Positions 9,374-19,000 of a stretch of DNA of 64,000 nt are shown piece by piece. A program made the translations under genes and the position numbers. Positions within the stretch are counted from its first letter, which is position 1, and the number at the start of each line of letters is the position of its first letter. The DNA comes from Qipengyuania xiamenensis (lineage in GTDB: Bacteria; Pseudomonadota; Alphaproteobacteria; Sphingomonadales; Sphingomonadaceae). The stretch is from assembly GCF_019711495.1 (NCBI RefSeq), contig NZ_JAIGNM010000001.1:248001-312000 (forward strand), written 5' to 3'. Under the pieces are notes generated by a model. That model did not search any database. It was not told the DNA's origin and saw only the letters and a program-made list of their open reading frames with translations.

Positions 9374-10444
9374 TTGGCCAAGGCCCCGAAAAAGAGCGCT
9401 GCTCGCAGCCCCGCAGAAAACCCCGAATTCGCGCTTCACTCGCTCCAGGAAGAGTTCGAGAAGAACAAGCGCTTCGATGCGTCGACCGAACAGATGCAGT
9501 CGTTCTACGAACAGATGCTGCTTATCCGCCGTTTCGAGGAACGCGCTGGCCAGCTTTATGGCCTCGGCCTGATCGGCGGTTTCTGTCACCTCTATATTGG
9601 ACAGGAAGCGGTCGCTGTCGGCCTGCAGTCTGCCTTGAGCGAAGGCCTCGACAGTGTGATCACCGGTTATCGCGACCATGGTCACATGCTCGCCTACGGT
9701 ATCGATCCCAAGGTCATCATGGCCGAGCTCACCGGCCGCGAAGCCGGCATTTCGAAGGGCAAGGGCGGGTCGATGCACATGTTCTCGACCGAGCATAAGT
9801 TCTACGGCGGCCACGGCATCGTCGGCGCGCAAGTCGCGCTTGGCGGCGGTCTGGCGCTTGCACACCAGTACAATGAGGACGGCGGCCTGTGCCTGGCCTA
9901 TTTCGGTGACGGTGCAGCCAACCAGGGTCAGGTCTACGAGACCTTCAACATGGCAGCGCTCTGGAAGCTCCCGATCGTCTTCGTGATCGAGAACAACCAG
10001 TACGCCATGGGCACTGCGGTCAGCCGCTCCTCTGCCGAAACCGAATTCTACCGCCGCGGCACCGCGTTCCGGATCCCGGGCATGAAGGTCAACGGCATGG
10101 ATGTGCTCGAAGTGCGCCAGGCTGCCGAAATCGCCTTCAAGCACGTTCGTGAGGGCAGGGGCCCCGTCCTCATGGAGTGCGAGACCTATCGCTATCGCGG
10201 ACACTCGATGTCCGACCCGGCCAAGTATCGTACCCGCGAGGAAGTGCAGGATATGCGCGAACATCGCGATCCGATCGAAGGACTGAAGAAGACCCTGATC
10301 GAACAGGGCAGCAGCGAGGACGACTTGAAAGCCATCGACAAGGACATCCGCAAGGTTGTGAGCGAAGCGGCGGACTTCGCCGAAAACTCGCCCGAGCCGG
10401 ATCCGAGCGAACTCTACACCGATGTTCTGGTGGAGGAGTACTGA
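9374..10444 (+). CDS. pdhA: Pyruvate dehydrogenase E1 component, alpha subunit
   Basis: Thiamine-diphosphate subunit of the E1 heterotetramer that decarboxylates pyruvate and acetylates lipoyl groups. 356 residues. The TPP-binding motif runs from GDGAANQG to ENNQYAMG, and the phosphorylation-loop region YRYRGHSMSDP is present. The start is a TTG at 9374 preceded by AAGGAAAAGGG; no in-frame ATG gives the conserved N-terminus. pdhB follows after three bases. Confidence 0.96.
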   Translation: MAKAPKKSAARSPAENPEFALHSLQEEFEKNKRFDASTEQMQSFYEQMLLIRRFEERAGQLYGLGLIGGFCHLYIGQEAVAVGLQSALSEGLDSVITGYRDHGHMLAYGIDPKVIMAELTGREAGISKGKGGSMHMFSTEHKFYGGHGIVGAQVALGGGLALAHQYNEDGGLCLAYFGDGAANQGQVYETFNMAALWKLPIVFVIENNQYAMGTAVSRSSAETEFYRRGTAFRIPGMKVNGMDVLEVRQAAEIAFKHVREGRGPVLMECETYRYRGHSMSDPAKYRTREEVQDMREHRDPIEGLKKTLIEQGSSEDDLKAIDKDIRKVVSEAADFAENSPEPDPSELYTDVLVEEY

Positions 10445-10447
10445 GCC

Positions 10448-11839
10448 ATGGCTATCGAACTCAAGATGCCCGCGCTGTCGCCCACCATGGAGGAGGGCAC
10501 GCTCGCCAAGTGGCTCAAGCAGGAAGGTGACGAGATCGTCGCCGGTGACATCATTGCCGAGATCGAAACCGACAAGGCGACGATGGAATTCGAAGCCGTA
10601 GACGAAGGCACGCTCGGCAAGATCCTGGTGGCCGAAGGCACCGAGAACGTGGCTGTCGGCACCGTGATCGCCATGCTTGCGGGCGAGGTAGAGGACATCT
10701 CCGAAGCCGCCTCGGCAGCCCCCAAGGACGATGTTCCGGGCGAGGGCAAGGATGTCGGACGTCCCGAAAGCTCGGGCGGCGGCAGCGAAGCTGAAATCGC
10801 GAAGCCGGCGAAGAAGACCGGCGTCAAGGATCCGGAAATCCCGCACGGCACCAACATAGCTACCGTCACCGTCCGCGAAGCTCTTCGCGATGGCATGGCC
10901 GAGGAAATGCGCCGCGACGAGCGTGTCTTCGTGATGGGCGAGGAAGTCGCCCAGTACCAGGGCGCCTACAAGGTCACGCAGGGCCTGCTCGACGAATTCG
11001 GTCCCAAGCGCGTGATCGATACGCCGATCACCGAATACGGCTTTGCCGGCATCGGTACGGGCGCGGCGATGGGCGGCCTACGCCCGATCGTCGAATTCAT
11101 GACTTTCAACTTCGCCATGCAGGCGATCGACCACATCATCAACTCGGCCGCAAAGACGAATTACATGTCGGGCGGCCAGATGCGTTGTCCGGTCGTGTTC
11201 CGCGGGCCGAACGCCGCGGCAAGCCGCGTCGGTGCACAGCACAGCCAGAACTATGGACCATGGTACGCCAGCGTCCCCGGCCTGATCGTGATCGCTCCCT
11301 ACGACGCATCGGATGCGAAGGGCCTGATGAAAGCGGCAATCCGCTGCGAGGACCCGGTGGTCTTCCTCGAGAACGAGCTCGTCTACGGCCGCAGCTTCGA
11401 ACTGCCCGAACTCGACGATCACGTCCTGCCGATCGGCAAGGCCCGCACTATGCGCGAAGGCTCGGACGTGACCATCGTTGCCTACTCGATCGCTGTCGGC
11501 CTTGCTCTCGAAGCGGCAAAGCAGCTGGCGGAAGAAGGCATCGATGCGGAGGTTATCGACCTTCGCACACTGCGCCCGCTCGATAAGGAAGCAGTGCTCG
11601 AGAGCCTCAAGAAGACCAACCGCATGGTTATCGCCGAAGAAGGCTGGCCGACCTGCTCGATCGCGTCGGAAATCGTCGCGATCTGCATGGAGGAAGGCTT
11701 CGACCACCTCGACGCTCCGGTCACGCGTGTCTGCGACGAGGACGTGCCGCTGCCCTATGCAGCCAACCTCGAAAAGCTCGCGCTGATCGACACGCCCAAA
11801 ATCGTGAAGGCGGTCAAGAAGGTGTGCTACCGCGACTGA
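10448..11839 (+). CDS. pdhB: Pyruvate dehydrogenase E1 beta with N-terminal lipoyl domain
   Basis: Partner of PdhA in acetyl-CoA formation. The 463-residue protein is a fusion: a lipoyl domain at residues 1-80 with the lipoylated Lys43 in [11 protein letters not shown], a Pro/Ala/Gly-rich linker (about 82-135), then the transketolase-type E1-beta domain (about 140-463; [17 protein letters not shown]). The extra lipoyl domain is known from alphaproteobacteria. Lipoyl synthase is encoded at 26.3 kb, but the E2 and E3 genes are not in this window. A strong terminator follows. Confidence 0.96.
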   Translation: MAIELKMPALSPTMEEGTLAKWLKQEGDEIVAGDIIAEIETDKATMEFEAVDEGTLGKILVAEGTENVAVGTVIAMLAGEVEDISEAASAAPKDDVPGEGKDVGRPESSGGGSEAEIAKPAKKTGVKDPEIPHGTNIATVTVREALRDGMAEEMRRDERVFVMGEEVAQYQGAYKVTQGLLDEFGPKRVIDTPITEYGFAGIGTGAAMGGLRPIVEFMTFNFAMQAIDHIINSAAKTNYMSGGQMRCPVVFRGPNAAASRVGAQHSQNYGPWYASVPGLIVIAPYDASDAKGLMKAAIRCEDPVVFLENELVYGRSFELPELDDHVLPIGKARTMREGSDVTIVAYSIAVGLALEAAKQLAEEGIDAEVIDLRTLRPLDKEAVLESLKKTNRMVIAEEGWPTCSIASEIVAICMEEGFDHLDAPVTRVCDEDVPLPYAANLEKLALIDTPKIVKAVKKVCYRD

Positions 11840-11858
11840 GACGCGGAAAAGCGATAAG

Positions 11859-11897
11859 AAAAGGGCCGGAGCTGCAATCGCAGTCCCGGCCCTTTTT
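11859..11897 (+). terminator. Intrinsic terminator of pdhAB
   Basis: AAAAGGGCCGG (11859-11869) pairs with CCGGCCCTTTT (11886-11896), followed by more T. The loop holds a small secondary stem (GCTGC-AATC-GCAGT). The A-rich left arm makes it usable from the minus side too, where the Tad gene at 11917 ends. Confidence 0.9.
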
Positions 11898-11916
11898 CTG
11901 TTCGTGCTTGCCGATT

Positions 11917-12348
11917 CTATTCGTCGATAACGAAGATCGGCCGCGAGAAGGTGAGTTCCTTGCTGGCGAAATCCACCAGCGGGAGGATGTCGGGCGGCGT
12001 GTAGGTGATCGTGATCGTCTTCTCGAACGTTCCGTGCACGCGGGGCGTTGCGACTGGGACGACGGTCACCTGGACGGTATCCTGCAGACTGTACGGCGCC
12101 GATTTGGCGATATCGAGAGCCTTGGTCTTGATCGCGTCATCGGTGACGGTGCGTTCGTTCATGTACTCGACGACCGCATAGCGCGCAGTATCCGAAGCGA
12201 CGCCTCGCATCGAATTGTAGGCCTGCATGCTGATGCCGACCTGGATTACGCCGATGAACATGCCGATGATGACGGGTGCGAGCAGGGCAAACTCGATGAT
12301 CGTCGAGCCTTGATCGTCACGGCGGAGCTGTTTCAACAGAGCGCTCAC
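11917..12348 (-). CDS. TadE-like pilus assembly protein
   Basis: A 143-residue TadE-family pseudopilin-like protein. The N-terminus carries the family's short leader and hydrophobic helix (QGSTIIEFALLAPVIIGMF, about residues 12-30), followed by a periplasmic domain. I start it at the GTG at 12348, which overlaps the TGA of the upstream gene (GTGA). It is the third gene of a three-gene Tad operon; the assembly ATPase and prepilin genes are not here. Confidence 0.85.
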   Translation of the reverse strand: MSALLKQLRRDDQGSTIIEFALLAPVIIGMFIGVIQVGISMQAYNSMRGVASDTARYAVVEYMNERTVTDDAIKTKALDIAKSAPYSLQDTVQVTVVPVATPRVHGTFEKTITITYTPPDILPLVDFASKELTFSRPIFVIDE

Positions 12349-12806
12349 GAGATCTGAACCCTTCGACGAATATCGTAGGAAACCGTGTCTCCGATGCCGA
12401 AATCCTTCCAGATCGGATCGTAAGTGTCCCAGATATTGATATGAATAAATTCGGAAATAACGGCGCCGGTCGGGCACAGCGTGATATCGGTCACGAGCGA
12501 AGCGTCGGAATTGCAGCGGTAGCGAATTTCCAGTCGCACCTGACCTGCAGGCAGGCCGGTCGAGGTTTCGATTACCTGCTCGACGGTATTGATTTCACTT
12601 TGCTCGTCGGGCGTGTTCGCAAGCACGATTGCTGCGGCTTCTGCCACGGCGACCTGCAATTCGTTGTGTCGCGAGACGATACGGCTCGCCTCGAAGCTGC
12701 CGAACGCCATGACCGCGAGCACGGGTACCACGATCGCGGTCTCGATGACCACGGAGCCAGCCTCGTCCTTGCCGAACGATCCGAATTTGCGAAGGAGGCC
12801 GCTCAC
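12345..12806 (-). CDS. TadE/TadG-like pilus assembly protein
   Basis: A 153-residue membrane-anchored protein with a TadE-like N-terminus (EAGSVVIETAIVVPVLAVMAF, about residues 15-35) and a periplasmic part containing two Cys (YRCNS, LCPTG) that could form a disulfide. Its ATG overlaps the stop of the larger Tad protein by four bases and its stop overlaps the start of the next gene, so the three are translationally coupled. Confidence 0.84.
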   Translation of the reverse strand: MSGLLRKFGSFGKDEAGSVVIETAIVVPVLAVMAFGSFEASRIVSRHNELQVAVAEAAAIVLANTPDEQSEINTVEQVIETSTGLPAGQVRLEIRYRCNSDASLVTDITLCPTGAVISEFIHINIWDTYDPIWKDFGIGDTVSYDIRRRVQIS

Positions 12807-14398
12807 AGGACGAGCCTCACACGGGTACGGCCTTCACCTACGACGATGTCATGGGTCTTGCCGGCAGGGCACAGCGTGGTGAGATCGGCGCTACCGCTGA
12901 TCTGTAGCGTCTTCGATGCGACCATGAGGCATTCTGCGGTAGCACTCATCGTACCAGCCATCGTCAAATCGCTGTTCGGCATGTAGACGACGCCGTTGAG
13001 GTCGAAGTTGGCGTTGCCGGTGATCTTGCTGCCCGTAGAGCCCGGAGAATTGGGATCTTCGAAGATCAGCATGTTCTCCATTTTGTCGGCATCATCAGCC
13101 GACACGCCAACGGCGATCAGCTCGGTCTTGGTCATCGGGGTCAGGTAAACACCACCACCGCCGTTGATATCGACCGAAGCTCCGTTCTTCAGCACAAACA
13201 TGACACCGGTGCCGGTGATGTTCACGCCGCCGTTGATCTTCAGCGTACCGCCATCGATCACATAGACGCCACCGGCCAGGTTGACGTCACAAGCGATGTC
13301 GAAGTTGGTGTATGTTCCCGGCTGCAGGTCGTTGTTCGCCGAAAGCTGGACCTTGTTGCTGTAGCTGAAACGAGACGTCGTGATGCGCTCGATATAGATC
13401 TTGTCAGGGCCACTACCTGCAATCTGGGTTAGATTGTCCTTCACCGGTGATTGCGTGTAATCCACCGGCTCTGCGGTGAAGAGGGCACCTGCATTGATTG
13501 CGAATTCGATATCGAATGGCGTCTGCGCCCCCGCGCCGTTGTACGCGATTTCGCCTGTAGCTTTGGCTTCGGTCCTGTTTTGCCCGCGATAGTACTTGAA
13601 GGTGATGGCGTCGACCTGCCGCTCATCGGCTTGCCAGTTTGCCGTGGCATCACCGCAGTTCACAGTCCGCGGCGTGGGATTGTCAGGTGGGGTCAGTCCT
13701 TCCCAAGGATCGATCATATCCTCGTAGTTTTCGACCATGAGAGCGTTGTCGAAAGCGCCCATGCCGTCGTTGATGCCGCCACCTGCGACGACCCAATTGA
13801 TGTTCTGGGCACCGCTGCTGCCGTTTGTGACGATCGCTTCGTCATGGTTGGATCGGGCCCCGACGCCGCATGCAGCGTCGACCGTTGGACCACCGTTGAA
13901 CCACATCGTGCGATACGAGGTCGGATCGAGGGAATAGAGGCAGGCGGTGAACTGCTGGGTCGTTTCCCAGGTCGCCTGCGCTTCGACCGCGATGGTCATT
14001 CCCTCGTCGATGACGATCTTGGTGAAGGGAAGCTGGGCCGATACGGTCGCTTCCATATATACGCTGTTGTTGCTCGTGCCGTCCCATTCCTCAAGCTCAA
14101 CGTTGTGGGTCAGGAGGTAGTTCTTGGTGGCAGACAGGTTGATGTAGAATTCCTGGCGGGCGCGCGTCTTATATGCGGAGCCAGTGTCACCATTGCCGCG
14201 TGCCCATGCGCCGGCAAGGGCGCCCTGGTCGACCGCGTACTGCGCTTCACGCTTCCACAGGTAATACTGCGCCATATCGACACCAAGCCCTGCCGATCCG
14301 AACAGGACAGGCGTGCCCAATGCGACCAGCAGCATTGCGTTGCCGCTGGTATCGGCCTTGAGCCGACGCATCATCTTGGAAAACTGCTTCAGTGCCAT
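12803..14398 (-). CDS. Tad-domain (TadG-like) pilus assembly protein
   Basis: A 531-residue envelope protein and the first gene of the Tad operon. An N-terminal helix (SGNAMLLVALGTPVLFGSAG, about residues 18-37) matches the Flp-pilus TadG/Tad N-terminal domain, followed by the conserved DMAQYYLWKREAQYAVD stretch. The long C-terminal part is rich in Gly/Asn/Asp and beta-like; it has a run around residues 360-430 that could be a right-handed beta-helix (VYVIDGGTLKINGG). Its position in the envelope follows from the helix; the role in Flp pili is a family inference. Confidence 0.82.
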   Translation of the reverse strand: MALKQFSKMMRRLKADTSGNAMLLVALGTPVLFGSAGLGVDMAQYYLWKREAQYAVDQGALAGAWARGNGDTGSAYKTRARQEFYINLSATKNYLLTHNVELEEWDGTSNNSVYMEATVSAQLPFTKIVIDEGMTIAVEAQATWETTQQFTACLYSLDPTSYRTMWFNGGPTVDAACGVGARSNHDEAIVTNGSSGAQNINWVVAGGGINDGMGAFDNALMVENYEDMIDPWEGLTPPDNPTPRTVNCGDATANWQADERQVDAITFKYYRGQNRTEAKATGEIAYNGAGAQTPFDIEFAINAGALFTAEPVDYTQSPVKDNLTQIAGSGPDKIYIERITTSRFSYSNKVQLSANNDLQPGTYTNFDIACDVNLAGGVYVIDGGTLKINGGVNITGTGVMFVLKNGASVDINGGGGVYLTPMTKTELIAVGVSADDADKMENMLIFEDPNSPGSTGSKITGNANFDLNGVVYMPNSDLTMAGTMSATAECLMVASKTLQISGSADLTTLCPAGKTHDIVVGEGRTRVRLVL

Positions 14399-14495
14399 GT
14401 TGCCCCCGAGGTAAACTCAGTCGTATCGTCCGCAATTAATACGGAGAACCTTCAACAACATGGCGGTGAAGAGTTAACTTCGGGTTTCCACCCAC

Positions 14496-14519
14496 CCTTA
14501 AAGCGTCCAACGCTTAAGG
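14496..14519. promoter_or_regulatory. Hairpin in divergent intergenic region
   Basis: CCTTAAAGCGT and ACGCTTAAGG form an inverted repeat around CCA, with one bulged base. It sits between the divergent Tad operon and the gene at 14551. It could be an operator for either; no T run supports a terminator. Confidence 0.3.
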
Positions 14520-14550
14520 AACGGCAAGGCCAGCATTGAACAGGGATACA

Positions 14551-15213
14551 ATGGATAACGGAAAGCAGGACAGGCTGGCCGAATGGCAGGATCTGGCGCT
14601 CAGCCATGCCGACGAGAAATTGCGGGCTCCGTTGCGCGACGCGCTGTTGCTGGACCGGCGGCTATCGAGAATCGTCCTGACCGCGAGCGAACCTGCACTG
14701 GGCCAGCTCAAATTGGCGTGGTGGCGCGAAGAGTTGAGGAAGGTTTCCGGCGGCCAGCAAAACAATCCGCCGGACCCGCTCCTGGCGGCTCTCGGTAAGT
14801 CATGGGGTGGGGATGGCGACGCGCTCTATCTCCTGATCGACGGGTGGGAAGCACAATTGCCGGGGGACGAGGGGGCGCCAGGTGATCCCGGCGCTCTGGC
14901 CTCTGGCCGCGGCGAGCTGTTCTCGAAATTGGCATCGCTCGCAGGCCACGCAAAAGCCAGGATGTCAGCTAAAATGCACGGTGCGGCATGGGCCTATGCA
15001 GATCTCGCACAAATGCCAGATGGGCAAGGCCGGCGAGCGCTCGATCAAGGGCTGGAGACAGCTTCTTCGCTTCCGTCCCTGCCACGCGATTTGCGCGCTC
15101 TCGCCGTTGTCGGTGGGCTGTCCCGAAGGGCCTTGCAGAGGGGCGGAAAGCCGCTGTTCGGCGATCGCTTCAGCCCATTCGCTGCACTAAGGCTAGGAAT
15201 TATAGGAAGTTAG
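14551..15213 (+). CDS. Squalene/phytoene synthase-like protein
   Basis: A 220-residue cytoplasmic protein resembling the squalene/phytoene synthase (COG1562/NDUFAF6-like) fold through the segment ALGQLKLAWWREEL near residue 55 and the C-terminal LPRDLRALAVVGGLSRRAL. Neither Asp-rich DxxxD diphosphate-binding motif is visible and the protein is short for the enzyme (usual ~280-350), so it is probably a non-catalytic relative. Start is the ATG at 14551 after AGGGA; an in-frame TTG lies 15 bases upstream. Confidence 0.65.
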   Translation: MDNGKQDRLAEWQDLALSHADEKLRAPLRDALLLDRRLSRIVLTASEPALGQLKLAWWREELRKVSGGQQNNPPDPLLAALGKSWGGDGDALYLLIDGWEAQLPGDEGAPGDPGALASGRGELFSKLASLAGHAKARMSAKMHGAAWAYADLAQMPDGQGRRALDQGLETASSLPSLPRDLRALAVVGGLSRRALQRGGKPLFGDRFSPFAALRLGIIGS

Positions 15214-15251
15214 TTCTACCCATTGCGTCCAGCAAGAAGGGGAACTTGCCG

Positions 15252-15719
15252 ATGAGCCGTATCGTTCTGGGCGCCGTAATAGCGCTCCTTTTTGCCGGAG
15301 TTGGCATGTTCTGGTGGCAGGAGCCGGCCGAGGTCGAGGCGGCAGCTACGCCTCCGGCGGCCCTCGCTCTTGCCGCAGACGCACCCGATCCCACATCGCT
15401 GCCGATTACAGATCCCGGCGATATGGAAGGTCCCGCACCGCCCGAAGCGAGCGAACTTACGAAAGAGCAGCGCCGCTTCTTCCGCTACGATCGCAACCGC
15501 GACTGGCGCATCAGGCGCAGCGAAATGCTGTCGACCCGGAGCGAGGCTTTCCGCAAACTCGACAAGGATGGCAATAATCTGCTGACCTTCGAGGAGTGCG
15601 CGGTCGCCACCGTGGAGAAGTTCGAAGGTGCCGATGCGAACGGCGACCGGGAGCTTTCTCCCGGCGAGTTCGCCACCACCAAGCCGAAGCCATCCAATTC
15701 TCGGCGCTGCGCCTGTTGA
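15252..15719 (+). CDS. Membrane-anchored EF-hand protein
   Basis: A 155-residue protein with one N-terminal hydrophobic segment (residues 5-20) followed by an Ala/Pro-rich linker and three EF-hand loops: DRNRDWRIRRSE, DKDGNNLLTFEE and DANGDRELSPGE. Positions 1, 3, 5 and 12 of each are Asp/Asn/Glu as needed for calcium. It probably faces the periplasm. Start at 15252 follows AGAAGGGG. Its stop is directly adjacent to the stop of the convergent trmFO gene. Confidence 0.85.
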   Translation: MSRIVLGAVIALLFAGVGMFWWQEPAEVEAAATPPAALALAADAPDPTSLPITDPGDMEGPAPPEASELTKEQRRFFRYDRNRDWRIRRSEMLSTRSEAFRKLDKDGNNLLTFEECAVATVEKFEGADANGDRELSPGEFATTKPKPSNSRRCAC

Positions 15720-17099
15720 TCAGGCAGGAACCGGTTCGAGCCGCTCGAGCCAATCGCCGAATTCCTGCTTGGCGCGCGAAGTATAGGCTTCCTTGCGCTG
15801 CTTCTTCTTCACTTCGTGAAGCGGCGGGAACAGGCCGAAATTGACGTTCATGGGCTGGAACGTGTCGGCTTCTGCATCTCCCGTGATGTGGGAGAGGAGG
15901 GCGCCAAAAGCGGTGGTACGGGGCGGGGGTGTCCAATCCCGACCCGCCAATTCGCTGGCAGCCATCATGCCTGCCATCAGGCCGACTGCCGAACTTTCCA
16001 CATAGCCTTCGCATCCGGTAATCTGGCCGGCGAAGCGGATATGCTCGCCGCCGCGCAGACGCAGCTGGCGATCGAGGACGAGCGGCGAGTTGATGAAAGT
16101 GTTGCGGTGCAAGCCGCCGAGCCGGGCGAATTCGGCGTTCTCAAGACCCGGGATGGTGCGGAAAAGTTCGATCTGCGCGCCGTATTTGAGCTTCGTCTGG
16201 AACCCGACCATGTTCCACAACGTGCCGAGCTTGTTGTCCTGCCGCAGCTGGACGACCGCATAGGGCCAGCGGCCCTGCGGATGCTCCTCGGTTTTGTCGT
16301 AGGGATTGTCGAGTCCGACGCCCTTCATCGGGCCGTATCGAAGCGTTTCGACACCGCGCGACGCCATCACCTCGATCGGCATGCACCCGTCGAAATAAGG
16401 GGTATCGGCTTCCCACTCGCGGAATTCGGTCTTCTCGCCGTCCATCAATCCCTGGTGGAAGGCGAGGTACTGCTCCTTGGTCATGGGACAATTGATATAG
16501 TCGCCGTCTTCGTTCGAAGCCTCGGTACGCTTGTTCCAGCGACTCTGGATCCAGCATTTCGACATGTCGATGCTGTCGCGGTGCACGATCGGGGCGATCG
16601 CGTCGAAAAAAGCGAGGCGGTCCTGACCGGTCGCGCTAACGATGCTCTCGGCGAGCGACTGGGCAGTCAGCGGACCGGTGGCGACGATGGTCGGTCCGGA
16701 AGAAGGGAGGGCCTCGACCTTCTCACGAACGACCGTAACGTTCGGATGCTCCTCGAGCGTTCGCTGGACTTCGGCCGAGAAGACATCTCGGTCGACGGCC
16801 ATTGCGCTACCCGCCGGAACGCGCGCTTTCTCGCCTGCCTTCATGACAAGGCTATCGAGCCGCCGCATTTCGTGGTGAAGCAGGCCCACGGCGTTCTTGT
16901 CGCTGTCGTCGGAGCGGAAGCTGTTCGAACAGACGAGTTCGGCCAGGCCGTCCGTCTGGTGAGCAGGGGTGGTTTCGCCGCTGCCGCGCATTTCGGACAG
17001 GCGAACCTTGAAGCCGCGTTGCGCCAGCTGCCAAGCGGCCTCGCTTCCGGCAAGGCCGCCACCGATGATCTGGATGTCATGTGTCATTACGGGCGCCAT
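15720..17099 (-). CDS. trmFO: tRNA (uracil-5-)-methyltransferase TrmFO
   Basis: Folate- and FAD-dependent enzyme that makes ribothymidine at position 54 of tRNA. 459 residues. The N-terminal FAD-binding fingerprint is [15 protein letters not shown], and the conserved [17 protein letters not shown] and [12 protein letters not shown] segments identify TrmFO rather than GidA. Two in-frame starts exist (17099 and 17087); the second gives [11 protein letters not shown], closer to the family. It is monocistronic and divergent from the YhhN gene. Confidence 0.95.
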   Translation of the reverse strand: MAPVMTHDIQIIGGGLAGSEAAWQLAQRGFKVRLSEMRGSGETTPAHQTDGLAELVCSNSFRSDDSDKNAVGLLHHEMRRLDSLVMKAGEKARVPAGSAMAVDRDVFSAEVQRTLEEHPNVTVVREKVEALPSSGPTIVATGPLTAQSLAESIVSATGQDRLAFFDAIAPIVHRDSIDMSKCWIQSRWNKRTEASNEDGDYINCPMTKEQYLAFHQGLMDGEKTEFREWEADTPYFDGCMPIEVMASRGVETLRYGPMKGVGLDNPYDKTEEHPQGRWPYAVVQLRQDNKLGTLWNMVGFQTKLKYGAQIELFRTIPGLENAEFARLGGLHRNTFINSPLVLDRQLRLRGGEHIRFAGQITGCEGYVESSAVGLMAGMMAASELAGRDWTPPPRTTAFGALLSHITGDAEADTFQPMNVNFGLFPPLHEVKKKQRKEAYTSRAKQEFGDWLERLEPVPA

Positions 17100-17173
17100 C
17101 TAGTCCCGAGGCAGGCCGCTTGCAACGCTGGCGCAATTGCGCGATGCGAGCGGGATCAGGAGGGAAACCCGAA

Positions 17174-17848
17174 ATGCCCAAGCGCGCTCTTGTCGAGCAT
17201 CGACCATATCTGCTGCTGAGCCTGCTGTTCGCGGTGACCTATTTCTTCGCGATGGACGGAAAGGTTGGCGGCGCCTGGTTGTCGATCTGGAAGGGAGCAG
17301 GGGTCGGATTTCTCGCGATTTATGCTGCCCACCGTGCGAGCGGCCGCGACGGACTGTTGATCGCTGTCTTCCTGTTCCTTTGTTCGCTGGCCGATGTCAT
17401 TCTGGAATTCAGCTTCATGGGAGGTGGTGCCCTGTTTGCCGTTGCGCATCTGGTGGCCATCGCGCTCTACCTCGGCAATCGCCGGGAGAGGACAACGGGA
17501 AGCCAGAAGGCCGCGGGTCTCGCCCTGTTGGTGGGAACACCCCTGATTGCTGCGATGCTGACCTATCCGCTGGACAACTGGCATCTGGTGGCAATCTACG
17601 CACTTGTCGTCGGCTCGATGGGGGCATCGGCCTGGACCAGCAGTTTTCCCAGGTATCGTGTCGGGATCGGGGCGATCCTTTTCGTGGTCAGCGACCTCGT
17701 GATCTTCGCCCGGGAGGCCGGACACCTGTCGCGCGACATTGCCGAATGGCTCGTCTGGCCAATGTACTACGGCGGACAGTTCCTGATCGCCACGGGGGTC
17801 GTCCAGACAATCCGACACCGGTCACATTTGCCGAATACTGCTGCCTAG
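17174..17848 (+). CDS. YhhN/TMEM86-family membrane protein
   Basis: A 224-residue integral membrane protein with about seven or eight hydrophobic segments. Conserved family positions include SLADVILE (acidic pair inside a TM helix) and SDLVIFAREAG near residue 180, as in the lysoplasmalogenase TMEM86/YhhN family. A hydrolytic role is known for the animal members only. Start at 17174 follows AGGAGGG; an upstream in-frame start is weaker. Confidence 0.85.
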   Translation: MPKRALVEHRPYLLLSLLFAVTYFFAMDGKVGGAWLSIWKGAGVGFLAIYAAHRASGRDGLLIAVFLFLCSLADVILEFSFMGGGALFAVAHLVAIALYLGNRRERTTGSQKAAGLALLVGTPLIAAMLTYPLDNWHLVAIYALVVGSMGASAWTSSFPRYRVGIGAILFVVSDLVIFAREAGHLSRDIAEWLVWPMYYGGQFLIATGVVQTIRHRSHLPNTAA

Positions 17849-17912
17849 TGTAAATACGCTGCCACCAGTCATCCTTCGGGCCGCGTTCTTTGAACACACG
17901 AAGGAGATGATC

Positions 17913-18161
17913 ATGAAAAAGGCAGCAATCGTATTGGCCGGTGCAGTAGTGCTGGCGGCTTCCCCGCTCTCGGCAGGCGAAGTCGGCGGTAACGGCAGCT
18001 ATGTGCCGGGCGGTGCCAACGGAGCATCGGAATGCTCCTACTCCGGGCTGAACGAAGATTACAGCGACGGCCTTGGTTTCACCCAGACCTTCGCTGCGGT
18101 ATTCCGCTTGTTCGGCTTGCATCCGAGGTGGTTCAACCCCGGCGAATTCTGCCGGGGCTAA
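17913..18161 (+). CDS. Small secreted protein, unknown
   Basis: An 82-residue protein with a clear Sec signal peptide (KKAAIVLAGAVVLAASPLSA, cleavage likely before GEV). The mature part is about 60 residues with two Cys (ECSYS and EFCRG) that could pair, and a GGNGSYVPGG start. AAGGAG with a six-base gap favours the ATG at 17913 over the one at 17907. I recognise no family. Confidence 0.7.
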   Translation: MKKAAIVLAGAVVLAASPLSAGEVGGNGSYVPGGANGASECSYSGLNEDYSDGLGFTQTFAAVFRLFGLHPRWFNPGEFCRG

Positions 18162-19000
18162 CCGTTCCAGGCGGCGATCGTGGTCCTGTGCAATTCGCGC
18201 CGGTAGCCCTCGTAGCCACCGGTCGCTTTGTGCAGGACCGCACGATTGTCCCACATGACGAGCATGCCGTCCTCCCATTGGTGGCGGTAGACGAATTCAT
18301 CGCGTGACTGCCATTGGGCGAGTTCCGCGAGGAGGGCAATCGCCTCGGCCTGCTCCATTCCCTCGATCCCGATGATGTAGCCGAGGGTCGAGAAGAATCC
18401 TTCGATCCCTGTTTCGGGATGCTTCCTGATCAAGGGGTGGGTGCGGCAGTCTCGTGCAGCTTCGCTCGGGCGGATCGCCATGGAGCGTCCTGCGTCCTTT
18501 TCGCCATAGGTGCCCTCGGGAGCATAGGCGAGTTGTGCGCTATGTATGGCCGTGAGTTTGCGTAGCTCGTCCTTGCGATCATCGGGAAGGGCAGCAAAGG
18601 CCGATTGCTGGTCGGCAAACAGCGTGTCTCCGCCGCGCGGGGGGATGTCGAAAGCCATCAGGCAGGTGCCCGCAGGCGGACGCTCGAGGAAGCTCCAGTC
18701 ACTGTGCCAGTTTTCCGCGAAAAGCGGGCTGGTTTCCTCCGCTTCCCGCTGGATCGCAGCGATGTGCTCGCGACCGCTGATTGGCTCGAAGAACGGATCC
18801 TCCCCGAACCCGCCCATGGCAAGAGTGAAACGCTCGAGCGCATCATCGTCCAAGTGCTGGTCGGGAAAAGCCAGAACCTTGTGCTCCAGCCAGACCTCGC
18901 GGATTTCAGCCGCCAGCTCTGCCGGGATCGGTTTAGAAAGGTCGAGCCCGCTCACGCGTGCACCGCACGCCTGATCGCTAGGCTCGACCCTCAGCGTCAT
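18158..19000 (-). CDS. TauD/TfdA-family 2-oxoglutarate dioxygenase
   Basis: Fe(II)/2-oxoglutarate-dependent dioxygenase of 280 residues. The iron triad is seen as HSD in ENWHSDWSF (about residue 98), and the distal His in LHKATGGYEG with the 2-oxoglutarate Arg a few residues on (RRELHR). TfdA/TauD/taurine-type members oxidise small acids; substrate unknown. Its start overlaps the gyrA stop region by four bases (ATGA), so it is probably read from the gyrA transcript. Confidence 0.9.
   Translation of the reverse strand: MTLRVEPSDQACGARVSGLDLSKPIPAELAAEIREVWLEHKVLAFPDQHLDDDALERFTLAMGGFGEDPFFEPISGREHIAAIQREAEETSPLFAENWHSDWSFLERPPAGTCLMAFDIPPRGGDTLFADQQSAFAALPDDRKDELRKLTAIHSAQLAYAPEGTYGEKDAGRSMAIRPSEAARDCRTHPLIRKHPETGIEGFFSTLGYIIGIEGMEQAEAIALLAELAQWQSRDEFVYRHQWEDGMLVMWDNRAVLHKATGGYEGYRRELHRTTIAAWNG

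Noticed and set aside
9323-10846. 507-codon open frame on the minus strand opposite pdhA/pdhB
   Set aside because: It is the shadow of high-GC third-position bias in pdhA and pdhB; composition is His/Asp/Gly-rich with no family resemblance or ribosome-binding site.
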